NCBI GenBank assembly: GCA_015680685.1
Contig: MNCI01003374.1
Span: forward strand, 156,596-220,595
DNA from: Gnetum montanum
Taxonomy: Eukaryota; Streptophyta; Gnetopsida; Gnetales; Gnetaceae
Direction of reading: 5' to 3'
DNA length: 64,000 bases
Part shown: positions 35,525-46,237 of the stretch, one piece after another
Numbering within the stretch: the first letter of the stretch is position 1
Layout of the letters: the number at the start of each line of letters is the position of its first letter
Notes under the pieces: model-generated
Seen by the model: only the letters and a program-made list of their open reading frames with translations
The model's database searches: none
Told to the model about the DNA's origin: nothing
Made by a program: the position numbers and the translations under genes

Positions 35525-37352
35525 ACCTAAGTTATGGTGTTTGACTATACTTTTTAAAAAGGACAAATCAAGCATGTCGTAAGCTTTAGCAAAATCAAGC
35601 TTAAGAAGAATGGCGTTTTGATTAGTGGAAGAAGCCTAGTGCAATCCCTCAATAGCAGTGACAACGTTGTCTAAAATATTCCTGCCTTGAACAAAACCAG
35701 TTTGCTCCTTACTTATAAGATGAGGAAGAAAAGGTTTAAGTTTATTAGCTATAGCTTTGGCAACTATTTTATAGATAACATTTAAAAGAGTGATAGGGTG
35801 CCATTAACTTATGCTCATACAATCTCCTGACTTGGGGAGAAGCTTAATAATACTAGCATTAATCTGCTTACCAAAGGATCCTCTCCTAAGAGCTTCCTTA
35901 TACACACTATAAACAATGTCTTGAAGAGAAGGCCATAATTTCTTAAAAAATTCTGTGGGAAGGCCATCCAAACCAGGGGCTTTACCATCGTGGAGTTGTT
36001 GAAAAGCATTACCAAGGTCCTGTTTGGAAAGAAGAGAAGCATCACCAAAGATGGAGCAATTAAAAGGAGTAATAGCTCCTAAGCAAGTATTAACTGCAGT
36101 GGGGTCAATCGCCTCTTTTCGAAAAGTTCAAGAGTAAAACTCAAAGAAGGCCTGTAAAATGTCATCCTTGGAGGTGAAGATATTATTTTCAACTTGAATA
36201 GCTGGAATTTTATGGGACGGGTTCCCCCTTTTGAGGAGACGAAAAAAGCCATTAGTAGGTTGGTCACCCATGCGGAGCCAAGAGAGAAGAGCACGGAGGT
36301 GAGTACCTCTAGCTTCATAGTGATCCATTATACGTAGGTTCTCCTTGGCAAGTTTCAAACGACTAAAGTCAGCCTCAGTAGCTTCATCTTTATTAATGGT
36401 ATTTTAAAGTAAGGAGATTTCCTTATGAAGGTTGGACTTGTGAGAACTTAGTTGTGAAGCTACCAATTTACTTGAATGTTTGGAAAACCGTTGGAGGCAG
36501 GTACAAGCATTAGTCCACCAATCAATCCAACCATCTTCACCAAGGGGTTTACTATGAAGAAAGGTAGTGTTAAAAATATAAAGATCATTAGAAGAGTAGG
36601 AGTTCCCAGAGTGGGAAAGAGACCAATGAATAAGATAATGATTTGACGAAACCTGAGTATAATTTGCTTGGACAAGGGCACTATTGGTAGAAGTAAAATG
36701 AATAAGAGAATTCATAGATAGATAAACCCGATCCAACTGAGAAGAGATGTAGGCAGCACCATGTCTAGCATTACTTCAAGTAAACCAGTTAAAAGTACTA
36801 GAAGAGGAGTAGTTTTCATTAGCTTCTTGCAACTTTAATTGATGTTTCAACAAGAGCCACTCAGAAAGCTCTCTGTTGTCTAAACCACCTTTTTGCCCTC
36901 CAAATTTATCCTTTGGATGCTCAATCATGTTGAAGTTCCCTACAATAATCCACTTAGCTTTGGGTAAGTTGTGCCTGAGCCAATTCCACAAAAGCTTTCG
37001 ATCAGTTGAGTGACAAGGAGCATAAATGGAGACAATCCCTAAGATTTCATTAGCGTACCGTAATCGAACCAAACTACAATGTCCTAAATTATCACAACCA
37101 TGATCAAGAACAAACTCCCTGCCACTTATTATGGAGAAAAATTATAGCCCCCCCTTTGCCCTGTTCATGGTGAGTAGAAACATAAGAACTATTGGGAAAA
37201 ATGCTTTGGCAGCAGATTTGAAGATTGAATCCTTGGATTTTAACTTTTTGAAGACAAACAACGTCAAAGGAATGTCTCCGAATATAATCTCGAACTATAT
37301 ATCTTCTACAAGGGTCTGAGAGGCCCCTAACATTCCATGAACAACACTTCAT
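35525..37352 (-). pseudogene. L1-B ORF2: endonuclease plus partial reverse transcriptase
   Basis: Starts MKCCSWNVRGLSD at 37352. The endonuclease core is recognisable but three of its acidic catalytic residues are altered: CLQKVK where LQE is expected (about 37255-37240), GNFNMIE where GDFN is expected (about 36940-36920), and SSNHYLIHW where SDH is expected (about 36655-36625). RT begins with DGKAPGLDGLPTEFFKKLW (36000-35940), GWHPITLLNVIYKI (Arg of WRPI is His), QTGFVQGRNILDNV (about 35705-35665) and LDFAKAYDMLDLSFLKS (about 35605-35555). It stops before the FADD box. Several frameshifts divide it, for example near 37090, 36770 and 36400. Confidence 0.85.
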
Positions 37353-38515
37353 TGGGTTTGTGTAGAAGAAAGAGGATCCTCCTCAACCACCAAGACCTTA
37401 AAAGAATTCTTAGATTCAAAGTTGTTAACTAGAGGACGCCGAGCACTTGTTCTTTCGCTAATGGACTGGCTAGCACCAATCGAGGATCGATGCCCTTTAG
37501 GGAAAGCACTAAAGATAGAGTTATCTCGTGTGACTGAGGCATAAGATTTCCAGGTAACACGCTCCCAACCACTAGTAGCGTCTTTTGGGGCCCCTTCTTG
37601 GTTAAGAGGAGTCTTAGTGGCATTAGTATCCTCGATTTTCATATCTTCCACATTGGATACCTTAGAATTCGAAGAAGGAGGTTTAGTTGAGTGGACCTCG
37701 ATAGTATCCTTGCCTATGTCCTGAAATATGTTTTGATTTTTTAGTTCTTCACTAACTTGTTCTGCTAAAATTCGTTCGGCTTCAAGCTTAGCCAGTAACT
37801 TTGGACATTGAGCTTTACGGTGGTTCGGATCGAGACAGTAGTAACAACGGTTAGGAAGTGTAAGATATGAAATTTTTTGAACAAAAGTCTTTTCTTTCAC
37901 ATTAACTTCCAGTGAATCAGGACGCGGCTTTTGCATATCTATTTTAACACACACTCTTTGAGTTAGTCGTGAACGGAAACCTGAAAAGGTCTCCATACTG
38001 ATGACTTCCCCAACTTGTGCAGCAAGGATATCAACATGGGAAGAAAAATAAGGAGGAAGTCCTAGAAATTCAATTCAGACCAGCAAAATATTTTTGCTTA
38101 CTTTTTCAGGATCGAAATCCTCCTTTTAGGGTTGAAGGATTAAAAAGGATCCATAAACATTCCAAATTAACTGTTGTTTCACAAACTCTGCCATAGCCTT
38201 AGTTTCAAAAGCGAACAGAAAAAAGCCTCTCATAAGATTAGAAACTAGGGTTATTTTGATATTACATGGTTTCCAAAATTTTTTAACCCAATCTTGGAAC
38301 ACTGAGGCAGGAGGAATCCTACTAGTGAAAAAGCCAATTGTGTAAAGGTGAGTAAAGATTTGTACGGTTTGGTCAAAGATGTCTTCAGAGAAATCAAAAC
38401 GTAAAATAGTATCATTAGCATCCATGTTGGTGGAGCTGTCATTAGGCTGTGAGTCAATGTTGGAGGATTTTATTATTTTACGTTTTTTTCCTCCAACATC
38501 AAAGCAAAAAGACAA
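37349..38515 (-). pseudogene. L1-B ORF1: DUF4283-like plus zinc knuckle, two stops
   Basis: Starts MSFCFDVGGKKRK at 38515. Residues about 40-130 resemble the N-terminal DUF4283-type fold of plant LINE ORF1 (RIPPASVFQDWVKKFW, MRGFFLFAFETKAMAEFV). A TAA at 38126-38128 and a TAG near 38074, in a context (IEFLGLP) where Trp is expected, are the only stops I see. The remaining frame 37996-37349 is open for 215 codons with a CCHC zinc knuckle CYYCLDPNHRKAQC (about 37850-37805). The stop codon overlaps the ORF2 start as ATGA at 37352-37349. RNA binding and packaging is the expected role. Confidence 0.82.
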
Positions 38516-39120
38516 AATAGATTAGGTCATGCAGACCCGTTGGGCCTAAGCCTAGCTAATTCAGAAAATCAAAATAGAAAAAATATTTAAAAAAAAAACA
38601 CACACACAAAGGAATAAACTCACCGGGTACTTATTAACGACGTAGATCTAGATGGATTGCAGGTCTAGAAGCCCAAAAGATCGACGCTTTAACAATCAAA
38701 CGTTACCACGCGACACAATTAATTCCAAGCTCAGATTTTGATTCCGATCTGCGAAAAACCGATGCAACAAGGCAAAGACGAACCGTGCTGCCCCCAAATC
38801 TTGGCTCTGGGGTACTCGTGCCCTGTTTAGATTTATTGCACGTCGACGCCAGACTATGACTGCAAACTCATAAACACATTCGAGGGATCATAGGGTCATT
38901 TCTCAACAGCTTGCAAACTAGATCACCATGAACCTGCTGCGCTGAGCACGATATTCAAATTAGCACACGATGAGAAGAGAGAATTCTCTTGTGTGTGCAA
39001 CAATGGTCACGATGGCAATTCGAAGCTAACTCGTGCAGCAGACTGATATTCAAAGCTTCCTTTGTTGGTCCAGTACCCTCATGTTCTGCCTTGGTAGATG
39101 AGGATTGAGCTTATGGGTGA
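38516..39120 (-). other. CpG-rich leader of L1-B or host-derived sequence
   Basis: Between about 38640 and 39060 CG dinucleotides are frequent (for example CGACGTAG, ACGCGACA, CGTCGACGCC), in sharp contrast with the surrounding CpG-poor DNA. No long reading frame. Position suggests the L1-B 5'UTR/promoter; an AC/A-rich run at 38588-38608 lies next to ORF1. Confidence 0.45.
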
Positions 39121-40046
39121 TGAACCTTTTATATAAAGATATCATATTGAAAAGGTAAATTTGATAGGAAAGAAATATAGACATATTCTACTTATTATGA
39201 TATGTATTAGCAAAGGATACATATTAGTTTTACTAAAATATAATTTTTTTACTTAATAATTTAATCTAATAACTAGCGTAACTAATGTTAAAGTGGGGAT
39301 TTCTTGGTTATACCTTTTCTTTAAGCCCACCTAGCAATTTTCCATTGATTCCTATAAATCTAAGAAACTTGTATTTCTCATTCACATAGTGATAGGTTAT
39401 GGAGAAAGATGTTTTTCATGGATTCACATCCCTTCACCGGATGTCCACACTAAAACACAACATATCATCAAATGGGATCCGTTTTTGATTCATATAATCA
39501 ATGGTGGTAAATGAAGGAGATATATAAGATCAAATGCACAAACACATTTTGTTATCTTACAATCAGCTAACTATATGCTAAAATCAGTTGGAATCACACA
39601 TTTTCCATACTTGAAACAGAAGCCTCTCTAAGTGGTGTTGATCACATATTTCCGTTAAAAAAAAAAGGAATTGTAAAATCTGTCAACAATAACCATCCAA
39701 AAAATAAATGTTGAAGGCTCCAGACAGAAAAAATAGCGAAGAATACCATCAAAGTTACACTTATCATCAAATCCAAATACAACCCATGTACAGAATAATA
39801 CTTGTATAGTTAATCATGATCAGCTAAGCGTATATGCATACTAAGTGCCAATCAGATGGTCTTCACGCCAAATGTCTTGCCACTTCATGAATAAACTATG
39901 TAATCGATGCGTCTAACGTTTTAAACATTAAGAATATATCTGTTGTGAAGTATTGCAGCATCGCCATGCAGGTGTCACCAATAAGTATTGAAACAATACT
40001 TTCACAATATTAAAACAAATACAATACCAGAGAGAAAAAAACATGT
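39121..40046. other. Intergenic and 3'UTR of the host gene
   Basis: No coding frame recognised. The part next to 40046 should contain the 3'UTR of the minus-strand gene; no canonical AATAAA was found close to the stop on that strand. Confidence 0.5.
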
Positions 40047-43000
40047 TTAGGACCTCATTTTATAGACAAGCTCCCTCATTCTCCCTGGTGTCATAATAGC
40101 GTTGCTACCTTCAAAGTTGTCCTGTTCCATTTGTTCACGCAACTGCATAGCACAAAAGTCTTAGCAAATGGCTTCAATGAAAACATAATACAAGGATAAC
40201 TACACTGAAACAATAAAACTAATTTTCTGCTGTGCTCCTAATTGGTGTATAAATTACAAAATTTGGGAAAGGAAATTAAGCTAAAAGCTTATAGGAGGAT
40301 ACTGACTGCATTAAGAATAGATCTTTGTTCTGGTATAGAATATTCCCTCATTTGCTTAAGCATGACCAATTGCTGCAAGACAAGCCAATCTTACGATATT
40401 AGTTGTTTCATTTAAATATCTTGAACACACAGACACACAGATGCACATGCACGCGCACACACAAAGACCTGTTCTTTTTGCTGCATTTTTAGCATAAATG
40501 CTTCTGGTTCAAGCTCTGCTTCATCACAAACTAATTCCTCTCTGTGATTTAAAACAATCAAACAGACGTTAATCCTCTGGTTCTATGTTCAAATTAATAT
40601 TCCATTTAATTTCTAGGAACCCAAATGGCTAAGCTTTGTTAATTAAATGTTAATCTAAAGGGCTTTTAAGCTTCTTTAAGTTTATATCGTATCTTCACTA
40701 CATTTCAAACAAAAAAGAATTTTACCTAATGAATGTTAGATTTTCATTTCTCGGACCTCATTTTCAAGGACAACATTTACAACGTGATATTTATGTATAA
40801 CTAGGCACGGAAAGGAAGTAAAGAATTTAAGATTTTGAATTTAGGCAAGTAAACTTATAAAAAATGTTAAATAAAACACAGCACATCATTGCTGACAATG
40901 AAGCTTTTTGACATGATTAAGTTTCCATTCAAGTATAACTTTTATCCTGTAAAATAAATTACATGTACTACAAAATGATCTTTATCACAAAAACGAATAA
41001 GAATTTTAAAATTAAGAGTTTGCATGCCTTCACAGAGGTTCAAGGAAGGAACTTCTAAAGATTTTGTGAAGTATACACAAGAATACTTGGTTTTTTGGTC
41101 AGAAATAGTTCACATAATGTCTCAATGTTTTTCTTTCTAAACAAAATAAATTTTCTGAAATTCTTTGTTCTTATAACATGAAACCATACTATTTTCAAAT
41201 TCTCATTCATCATCACAGATGAGCAATGATATGGATGGAAACAGGTATATCTACTTGAAGGCATGCATTGTATTTTTTTTTTAAATTTTTATTTTCTCTA
41301 AAATTTTAATGTATTGCCCTTCATTGTTTGGTCTTAGGATGCCAAAAGTGCATCATTTTATTTTACTTAGTTTTATTAATTCTGTTCCTAAGATGGAAAA
41401 CAGAAAAAATCGTTCATAAAGTTGATGATAGTTGTTCAAACAATCAAGAGTTTAATAAAAATGAACAATAAGTTATGTACTTACTGTGCAACAAATCCAT
41501 AGAACTGAATCATAAGTTCTCTGTCATTCTCAAATACAGTATTAACCTTTCCCAAGCATGCGATGCCAAACTGAGGATCTGCACATTCAATCTTATTTAA
41601 GTCCTTCCTGATAACAGCAAAATAAATAAATATTTGACTGTATCGAATGGTTTTCTGAATAAGCTGACCACAATCTTTGATAACTGTTCCTATGGTTATA
41701 CAACATTTTATTATATACGTCCAAATATGGCCTCTGAGAAACAGGGATGCTGAAAGAGAACTCATAAGGCCACCCTGAAAACAATGGAATAAAGCTTCAG
41801 CTTATGATTATTTTTATGTTAAAATCTCCCATTTTGATGACCTTTGCCACAGTTTTGGTCAGTTTCTCATATCATTCCTATGCATTTTGTCATAACAATA
41901 AACTCCTGCAACATATTGCAGTTTTGTAACAATTCCTTCATTTTTTTAGTAACGAAAAAATGATGGAAGGATAACCTTGGTGCTAATTTCTTCAACGTTA
42001 ATTTAAAAGATTAGAAAACTTCTGTCAAGGCTCTACTAGAAAAGAGATGGATATTAAATTTTCAAACAACAATAGATGCAGAATTTATGAGTTATTTGAT
42101 CATGTGTGTGTTTTACCTACCAATTTCCATCTGCAGGAAGAGCTCTTCTTGTATCTCTGTAGTAATGGCAATAGCTTCCTGCAGCATATGCATTCATAGA
42201 TTAATCCATCCCCTAAATAATAGAAGTCAGCCTAAAACATGTAATGGAGATACAAGATTTCAGATGTCTATTGCAATAAGTGATGGCATGTAGAAAGTAA
42301 TCTTCCTCCATTTTCAACTGTAATTAACTTAACCCTATTTATTTGGTGATTCACTGAGATATGAAAGGAATGCTCGAACTCCAAAGCATTATGCGAGATG
42401 TTAAAAATATGATATACAAATTTGGGGGAATCAAAGAACCAATAAGATCTAATTAGGATATAAGAAGATCACACATTATAAGGCTATAAGGCATATCAAC
42501 CCTTCGCTTACAACAAACTCAATACATCCATTACATTTAACCGCATGTCAAATTATGTAAATGTCAGCACACAAATGATCCTTTTGTTAATTTAGCCCAA
42601 TGATCCATTCAATTATGCATTAAGCAGCTCCAAGAACTAGGCATTACCTATGGTATAAAGAAATACGAGTATGCAAAGCAAAAAAGCAAGTAGGTTCTCT
42701 GCTGAAGCAGATATCCATAACCAATAAATGCAGGAATAGTGAAATACTATGAAGCCGTCAAAATTTCAAACTATGCAAAACAGATCATGATTGCTGTAGA
42801 AAGAAATTGACTGAAATATGAGCGAGTTACAAACACTCATGTTTTAAACATAACATCAAAACACTTTGTTAGCATTTCCGATTCCGTAAGTTTCCCATTG
42901 GATGCTGATACGAATAGCATTGACATTCTAACCGCTACGTATATTCTGATTTCGTACTGGTAAAACATGAAAGCCTTCCCGATCAATGTTTATGATACAT

Positions 43001-43416
43001 GGTCAAGGCAGCAAATTAAGATGCACTTAGTTCTTTTGAAAACGACTATGTTTTGTGAGTTTCTTAGACAACGAATATGCCATAAAACTCTATAAATTCG
43101 GGATAATTAACTCAATCTTACTTGCTTATCCCTGACAGCATCTGCAATTCGCCGTTTGACATCTGCGCGGACAAAGCGAACGTATTAACTGAAATGAGCA
43201 CAATGATTAAAAACAGGCGGAGAGGAGATTAAGGCAACGTCAAAGAAGGGTTTCCATTGTAGAACAACAACAACAACAACCTGGCTTGGAGATTTCAATG
43301 GAGAACAGTTCAAACAGACGAAGAAGTTGCTGCCTTGAAAGCATTCCTGTGCTTCGAACGCTCTTCCCACTGCTGCTGATTCCGCTTGAGCTCTCTCCAG
43401 GCTGCAGCCCCGACAT
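40047..43416 (-). CDS. Host gene, seven coding exons, 198-residue protein of unrecognised family
   Basis: Exons on the minus strand: 43416-43281, 43162-43122, 42178-42117, 41607-41485, 40541-40469, 40372-40307 and 40142-40047. All six introns are GT-AG, the exons sum to 597 bases, and each junction keeps frame, ending in TAA at 40049-40047. This is the only intact gene seen. The protein has a Ser/Gly-rich N-terminus (residues 1-25), a helical RQQLLRLFELFSIE segment (29-42), a charged VKRRIADAVRDKQEA helix (about 47-61), a central ADPQFGIACLGKVNTVFEND region (about 90-109), an acidic stretch, and a Gln/Met/Leu-rich helical C-terminus with IPEQRSILNALREQMEQ. No signal peptide or membrane segment is evident. 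It looks like a soluble, largely helical, possibly coiled-coil protein. I do not recognise the family and assign no function. Start chosen as the first ATG giving the uninterrupted spliced frame. Confidence 0.85.
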
Positions 43417-43424
43417 GATAATTT

Positions 43425-43478
43425 TCAGTAGCAGGAAGAAGGAAGAAGGCTCCTCGTGATGGAGCGCAGAGTTCTCAT
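43425..43478 (-). CDS. Possible upstream ORF in the 5'UTR of the host gene
   Basis: ATG at 43478 opens a 17-codon frame (MRTLRSITRSLL...) ending TGA at 43425, eight bases before the main ATG. If the transcript starts further upstream, this small frame would reduce translation of the main protein. No expression evidence. Confidence 0.3.
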   Translation of the reverse strand: MRTLRSITRSLLPSSCY

Positions 43479-43579
43479 CCTGATTTTGAGTGTTTTTTAT
43501 GGCAGTTGAGTTTTGCAGAGGAAAATGATTGAATAAACAAATAATATTTACGAAGACGTACAGTTAAATTAGTTTTTTT

Positions 43580-43748
43580 TTTAAAATCTTTTTTCTTTTT
43601 TTAACAATGAGGTGTTAGCTTAGTGGTATGGGTCTTGGTCCGGTAACCCTAAGTCATAGGCTTTATTCTACTAGGTAGCATTGAGTTATAAACTTTTATA
43701 AATCTTAGGGTGTATCTATCTTTCATATATTTTGGGTTCTAACACCCC
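43580..43748 (+). mobile_element. tRNA-derived SINE, copy 1
   Basis: An A-box-like TAGCTTAGTGG lies at 43616-43626, a weakened B box near 43662-43674, and the body ends TTTTGGGTTCTAACACCCC. Flanked by a 15-base direct repeat TAAATTAGTTTTTTT at 43565-43579 and 43749-43763, a credible target-site duplication. A T-rich segment of about 25 bases separates the left repeat from the conserved SINE start near 43605. Sits just upstream of the host gene. Confidence 0.7.
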
Positions 43749-43937
43749 TAAATTAGTTTTTTTCTATATTAATCAAAATAAAAAATTATAAAGTCAGCAG
43801 AGCTAGTAAGAAGACCAAAACTAAGACAAAAGGCCACCCTCCTAATTAGGTTTTTTAATATTAATCAAAATAGGAAATTATAAAGTTGGAGAAAAGTATC
43901 CTCAGTAGAAGACCAAAACAAAGACAAAAGGCCACCT
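43747..43937 (+). repeat. Tandem duplication, unit about 93 bases
   Basis: Two diverged copies, 43747-43840 and 43841 to about 43937, sharing ATATTAATCAAAATA, AATTATAAAGT and GACAAAAGGCCACC. Abuts SINE copy 1. Confidence 0.75.
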
Positions 43938-44050
43938 AGCATAGTCAAATCACCTTTATAATTCAATATGTTGTTTACAAAAGAATTGAACCTCTAATTT
44001 CAAGTTTCCAAATCAAGAGTCTTACTAGTAGGTTAACACTTCATTGTTTA
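43938..44050 (-). mobile_element. tRNA-derived SINE, copy 2 (5' part)
   Basis: Minus strand GAAGTGTTAACCTACTAGTAAGACTCTTG (two parts) matches the SINE head; a B-box remnant GAGGTTCAATTCTT lies at about 43992-44005. The 3' tail is missing, although a separate tail-like GGGGTTCCAACACCCCCC occurs on the plus strand at about 44126-44143. Confidence 0.6.
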
Positions 44051-44960
44051 CCAAACTAAATATGTGATGTAGGGTGGAATGTTAAACCATACATCATTTA
44101 TAGCACTTATATTACAATTTTTGTGGGGTTCCAACACCCCCCTATATCATTCTTATCCCAAAATATTTTAATTGGCAAGATAGCTATAGTAACCTAATGC
44201 TACTTAGCAATTCTAACAACCTTAAACTCTATACTAAATAACAAGTTCTTGATTAAGTTTATGTCATAATACCTAAAAAAGGAAAAAAGAGATCAATTAC
44301 ATAAGAATTATTGAATATGCATAGCAATTAGCAACATTCCAAAATATATTAAGACAACTAAATATACCTTCAAAATTAATTTAAATCTATGGTATCTTAA
44401 ATTTGAAATTGCATTTTTACTTTTGTTCACATATGAAATTCTTTTATGGTAGGGATAGGTGGCTTAAGTGGTTGGTTCATCATCCTATTAGGCAAGAAGT
44501 CATACTTGAGGCATTGTTCAACTTCAAGGATTTCTACTTCATAGTTAGCGTTGCATTAGTCCTCTTATCCTTTATGCCATTTGGAAGGTTTGATATAATG
44601 TGGTTTTTCATAAAGATTCTCTAGCTAATTTCTTTGTTTTTGAGTTCAAGGTGACATCATTCAGCAATTGATGCTTCAACTAAATTCCTAAATGTTTCTC
44701 TTTGTAGTTTTCTTTTTTATTAACAAAAAGCCTTTAATAGGAAGTGAAAACCCATTTTGACACTTTTGAACAAGGGCAAGGGCTAATCCTTTTCCTACCC
44801 CATGGGGAAGGTTTTTAAAGACTAGTTGTAAGGATGAAAACTTTAAAAAGGCATCCCTAAAACCATTGGGCCTTTCTTTTTGTGTTGTTTTGGAGTTTCT
44901 CCTCTACTTCTCTAATTTTGTATTCTAAATTTGATTTTTTAAATATATTTATTTTTTAAG
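44051..44960 (+). repeat. AT-rich stretch with interspersed repeat copy R1a (about 44650-44900)
   Basis: No gene. The segment around 44735-44880 (GAAGTGAAAACCCATT, TTTTGAACAAGGGCAAGG, AAAAAGGCATCCCTAAAACC) is an inverted match to 48755-48960 on the other strand. The short frame at 44403-44624 has no recognisable similarity. Confidence 0.55.
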
Positions 44961-44974
44961 GGTTTGACACACTT

Positions 44975-45152
44975 AGGCATTATTCTATAATTCTTCCAGT
45001 GTATCCTACTAGTTATATGTTCTAGTCAAATTATATTTAAATTATTTATCTAATTCATTACTAAGCATTGTCCACTTGAATCAAACGTGAATTAAGGTTT
45101 TTATGTCAAGGCTCTTACCACTAAGTTAAGACTACATTATTACTAAACCCTT
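44975..45152 (-). mobile_element. tRNA-derived SINE, copy 3 (degenerate)
   Basis: Minus strand AGTCTTAACTTAGTGGTAAGAG (two parts; A box) at about 45148-45115 and a GTTTGATTCAAGTGG B-box remnant at about 45088-45074. The body continues leftward with TAGTCAAATTATATTT-like sequence shared with copy 6. Confidence 0.5.
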
Positions 45153-45689
45153 CTTCTTAAGAAGAGGGAATGTGCTTGCACTAAAGATCATGACCTTGGC
45201 TACCAAGGATATTCTTTTTTAAGTTTGATGATTAAGATAGCATACAATCCCAACAAATCTCTATGTTCTTCTAGTTTGCATAGTCGAAGGAAACTAGTCT
45301 TCAACCCATGAATAAGACATATCCTCTACACTCTCCCCAAGGCAAAAGTGTGTTTGAGTGTCAACTCCCTTGTAGCAAGAAAGATTCATATTGACTAACA
45401 AGATTTTATAGTCAATTAAATGTGTAGATTCTTTATCCCTTCATAATGGTCCATCCTCAAAGCCACCATTCCATTTTAAAACCTACACAACCTCTCCTTT
45501 TTATGTTCTTTTTATTTATTATGTATGTGCATGTATGTTTAGCTGTAGCTTTAACCAAAACAACTTCTAGTGAAAGTTGAAAAATTAATTTATTTTTTAA
45601 AGTATTAATTTCTTTTTGTTTTGGAGGCTCAAGGATGAAAAGCTTTTAGCTTTTATTGCTATTTGTTCATTATTTCATATTGGTATATG

Positions 45690-45790
45690 CTTTTTTCTTT
45701 AGCGAGGGGGTATTGGAACCCAAAATAATTGAAACATAGGTGCACCTCAAGATTTATAGAAGTTTATAACTCAATGCTACCTAGTAGAAT
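45690..45790 (-). mobile_element. tRNA-derived SINE, copy 4, cut by the sequence gap
   Basis: Reads on the minus strand as the 3' half of the SINE: TAGGTAGCATTGAGTTATAAAC ... TTATTTTGGGTTCCAATACCCCC (in parts). The head should lie within the N gap. Confidence 0.65.
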
Positions 45791-46237
45791 NNNNNNNNNN
45801 NNNNNNNNNNNNNNNNNNNNNNNNNNNNNNNNNNNNNNNNNNNNNNNNNNNNNNNNNNNNNNNNNNNNNNNNNNNNNNNNNNNNNNNNNNNNNNNNNNNN
45901 NNNNNNNNNNNNNNNNNNNNNNNNNNNNNNNNNNNNNNNNNNNNNNNNNNNNNNNNNNNNNNNNNNNNNNNNNNNNNNNNNNNNNNNNNNNNNNNNNNNN
46001 NNNNNNNNNNNNNNNNNNNNNNNNNNNNNNNNNNNNNNNNNNNNNNNNNNNNNNNNNNNNNNNNNNNNNNNNNNNNNNNNNNNNNNNNNNNNNNNNNNNN
46101 NNNNNNNNNNNNNNNNNNNNNNNNNNNNNNNNNNNNNNNNNNNNNNNNNNNNNNNNNNNNNNNNNNNNNNNNNNNNNNNNNNNNNNNNNNNNNNNNNNNN
46201 NNNNNNNNNNNNNNNNNNNNNNNNNNNNNNNNNNNNN
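45791..46237. other. Assembly gap, 447 N
   Basis: Unresolved bases. Frames reported across it are meaningless. Confidence 1.

Larger units (their letters stand above)
35525..39120 (-). mobile_element. L1-B: L1-type LINE, minus strand, 3' truncated
   Basis: Minus strand order: CpG-rich leader (about 39120-38516), ORF1 (38515-37349), ORF2 endonuclease and the N-terminal half of RT (37352 to about 35525). Reverse transcription of L1 normally truncates 5' ends, but here the 3' part, including the RT catalytic box, is missing, so a later deletion or rearrangement is likely. Fewer stops than L1-A, hence younger. The 5' boundary is estimated from base composition only. Confidence 0.8.

Noticed and set aside
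36404-38515. Separate small host genes on the minus strand
   Set aside because: Together they read as consecutive pieces of one L1 ORF1-ORF2 (zinc knuckle, endonuclease, RT).
43611-43680. A functional tRNA gene at the SINE head
   Set aside because: A box is good but the B box is degraded and no cloverleaf could be drawn; shared tail and target duplications identify a SINE.
44403-44624. 73-codon frame, possible small gene
   Set aside because: No motif, no conserved copy, surrounded by repeats.
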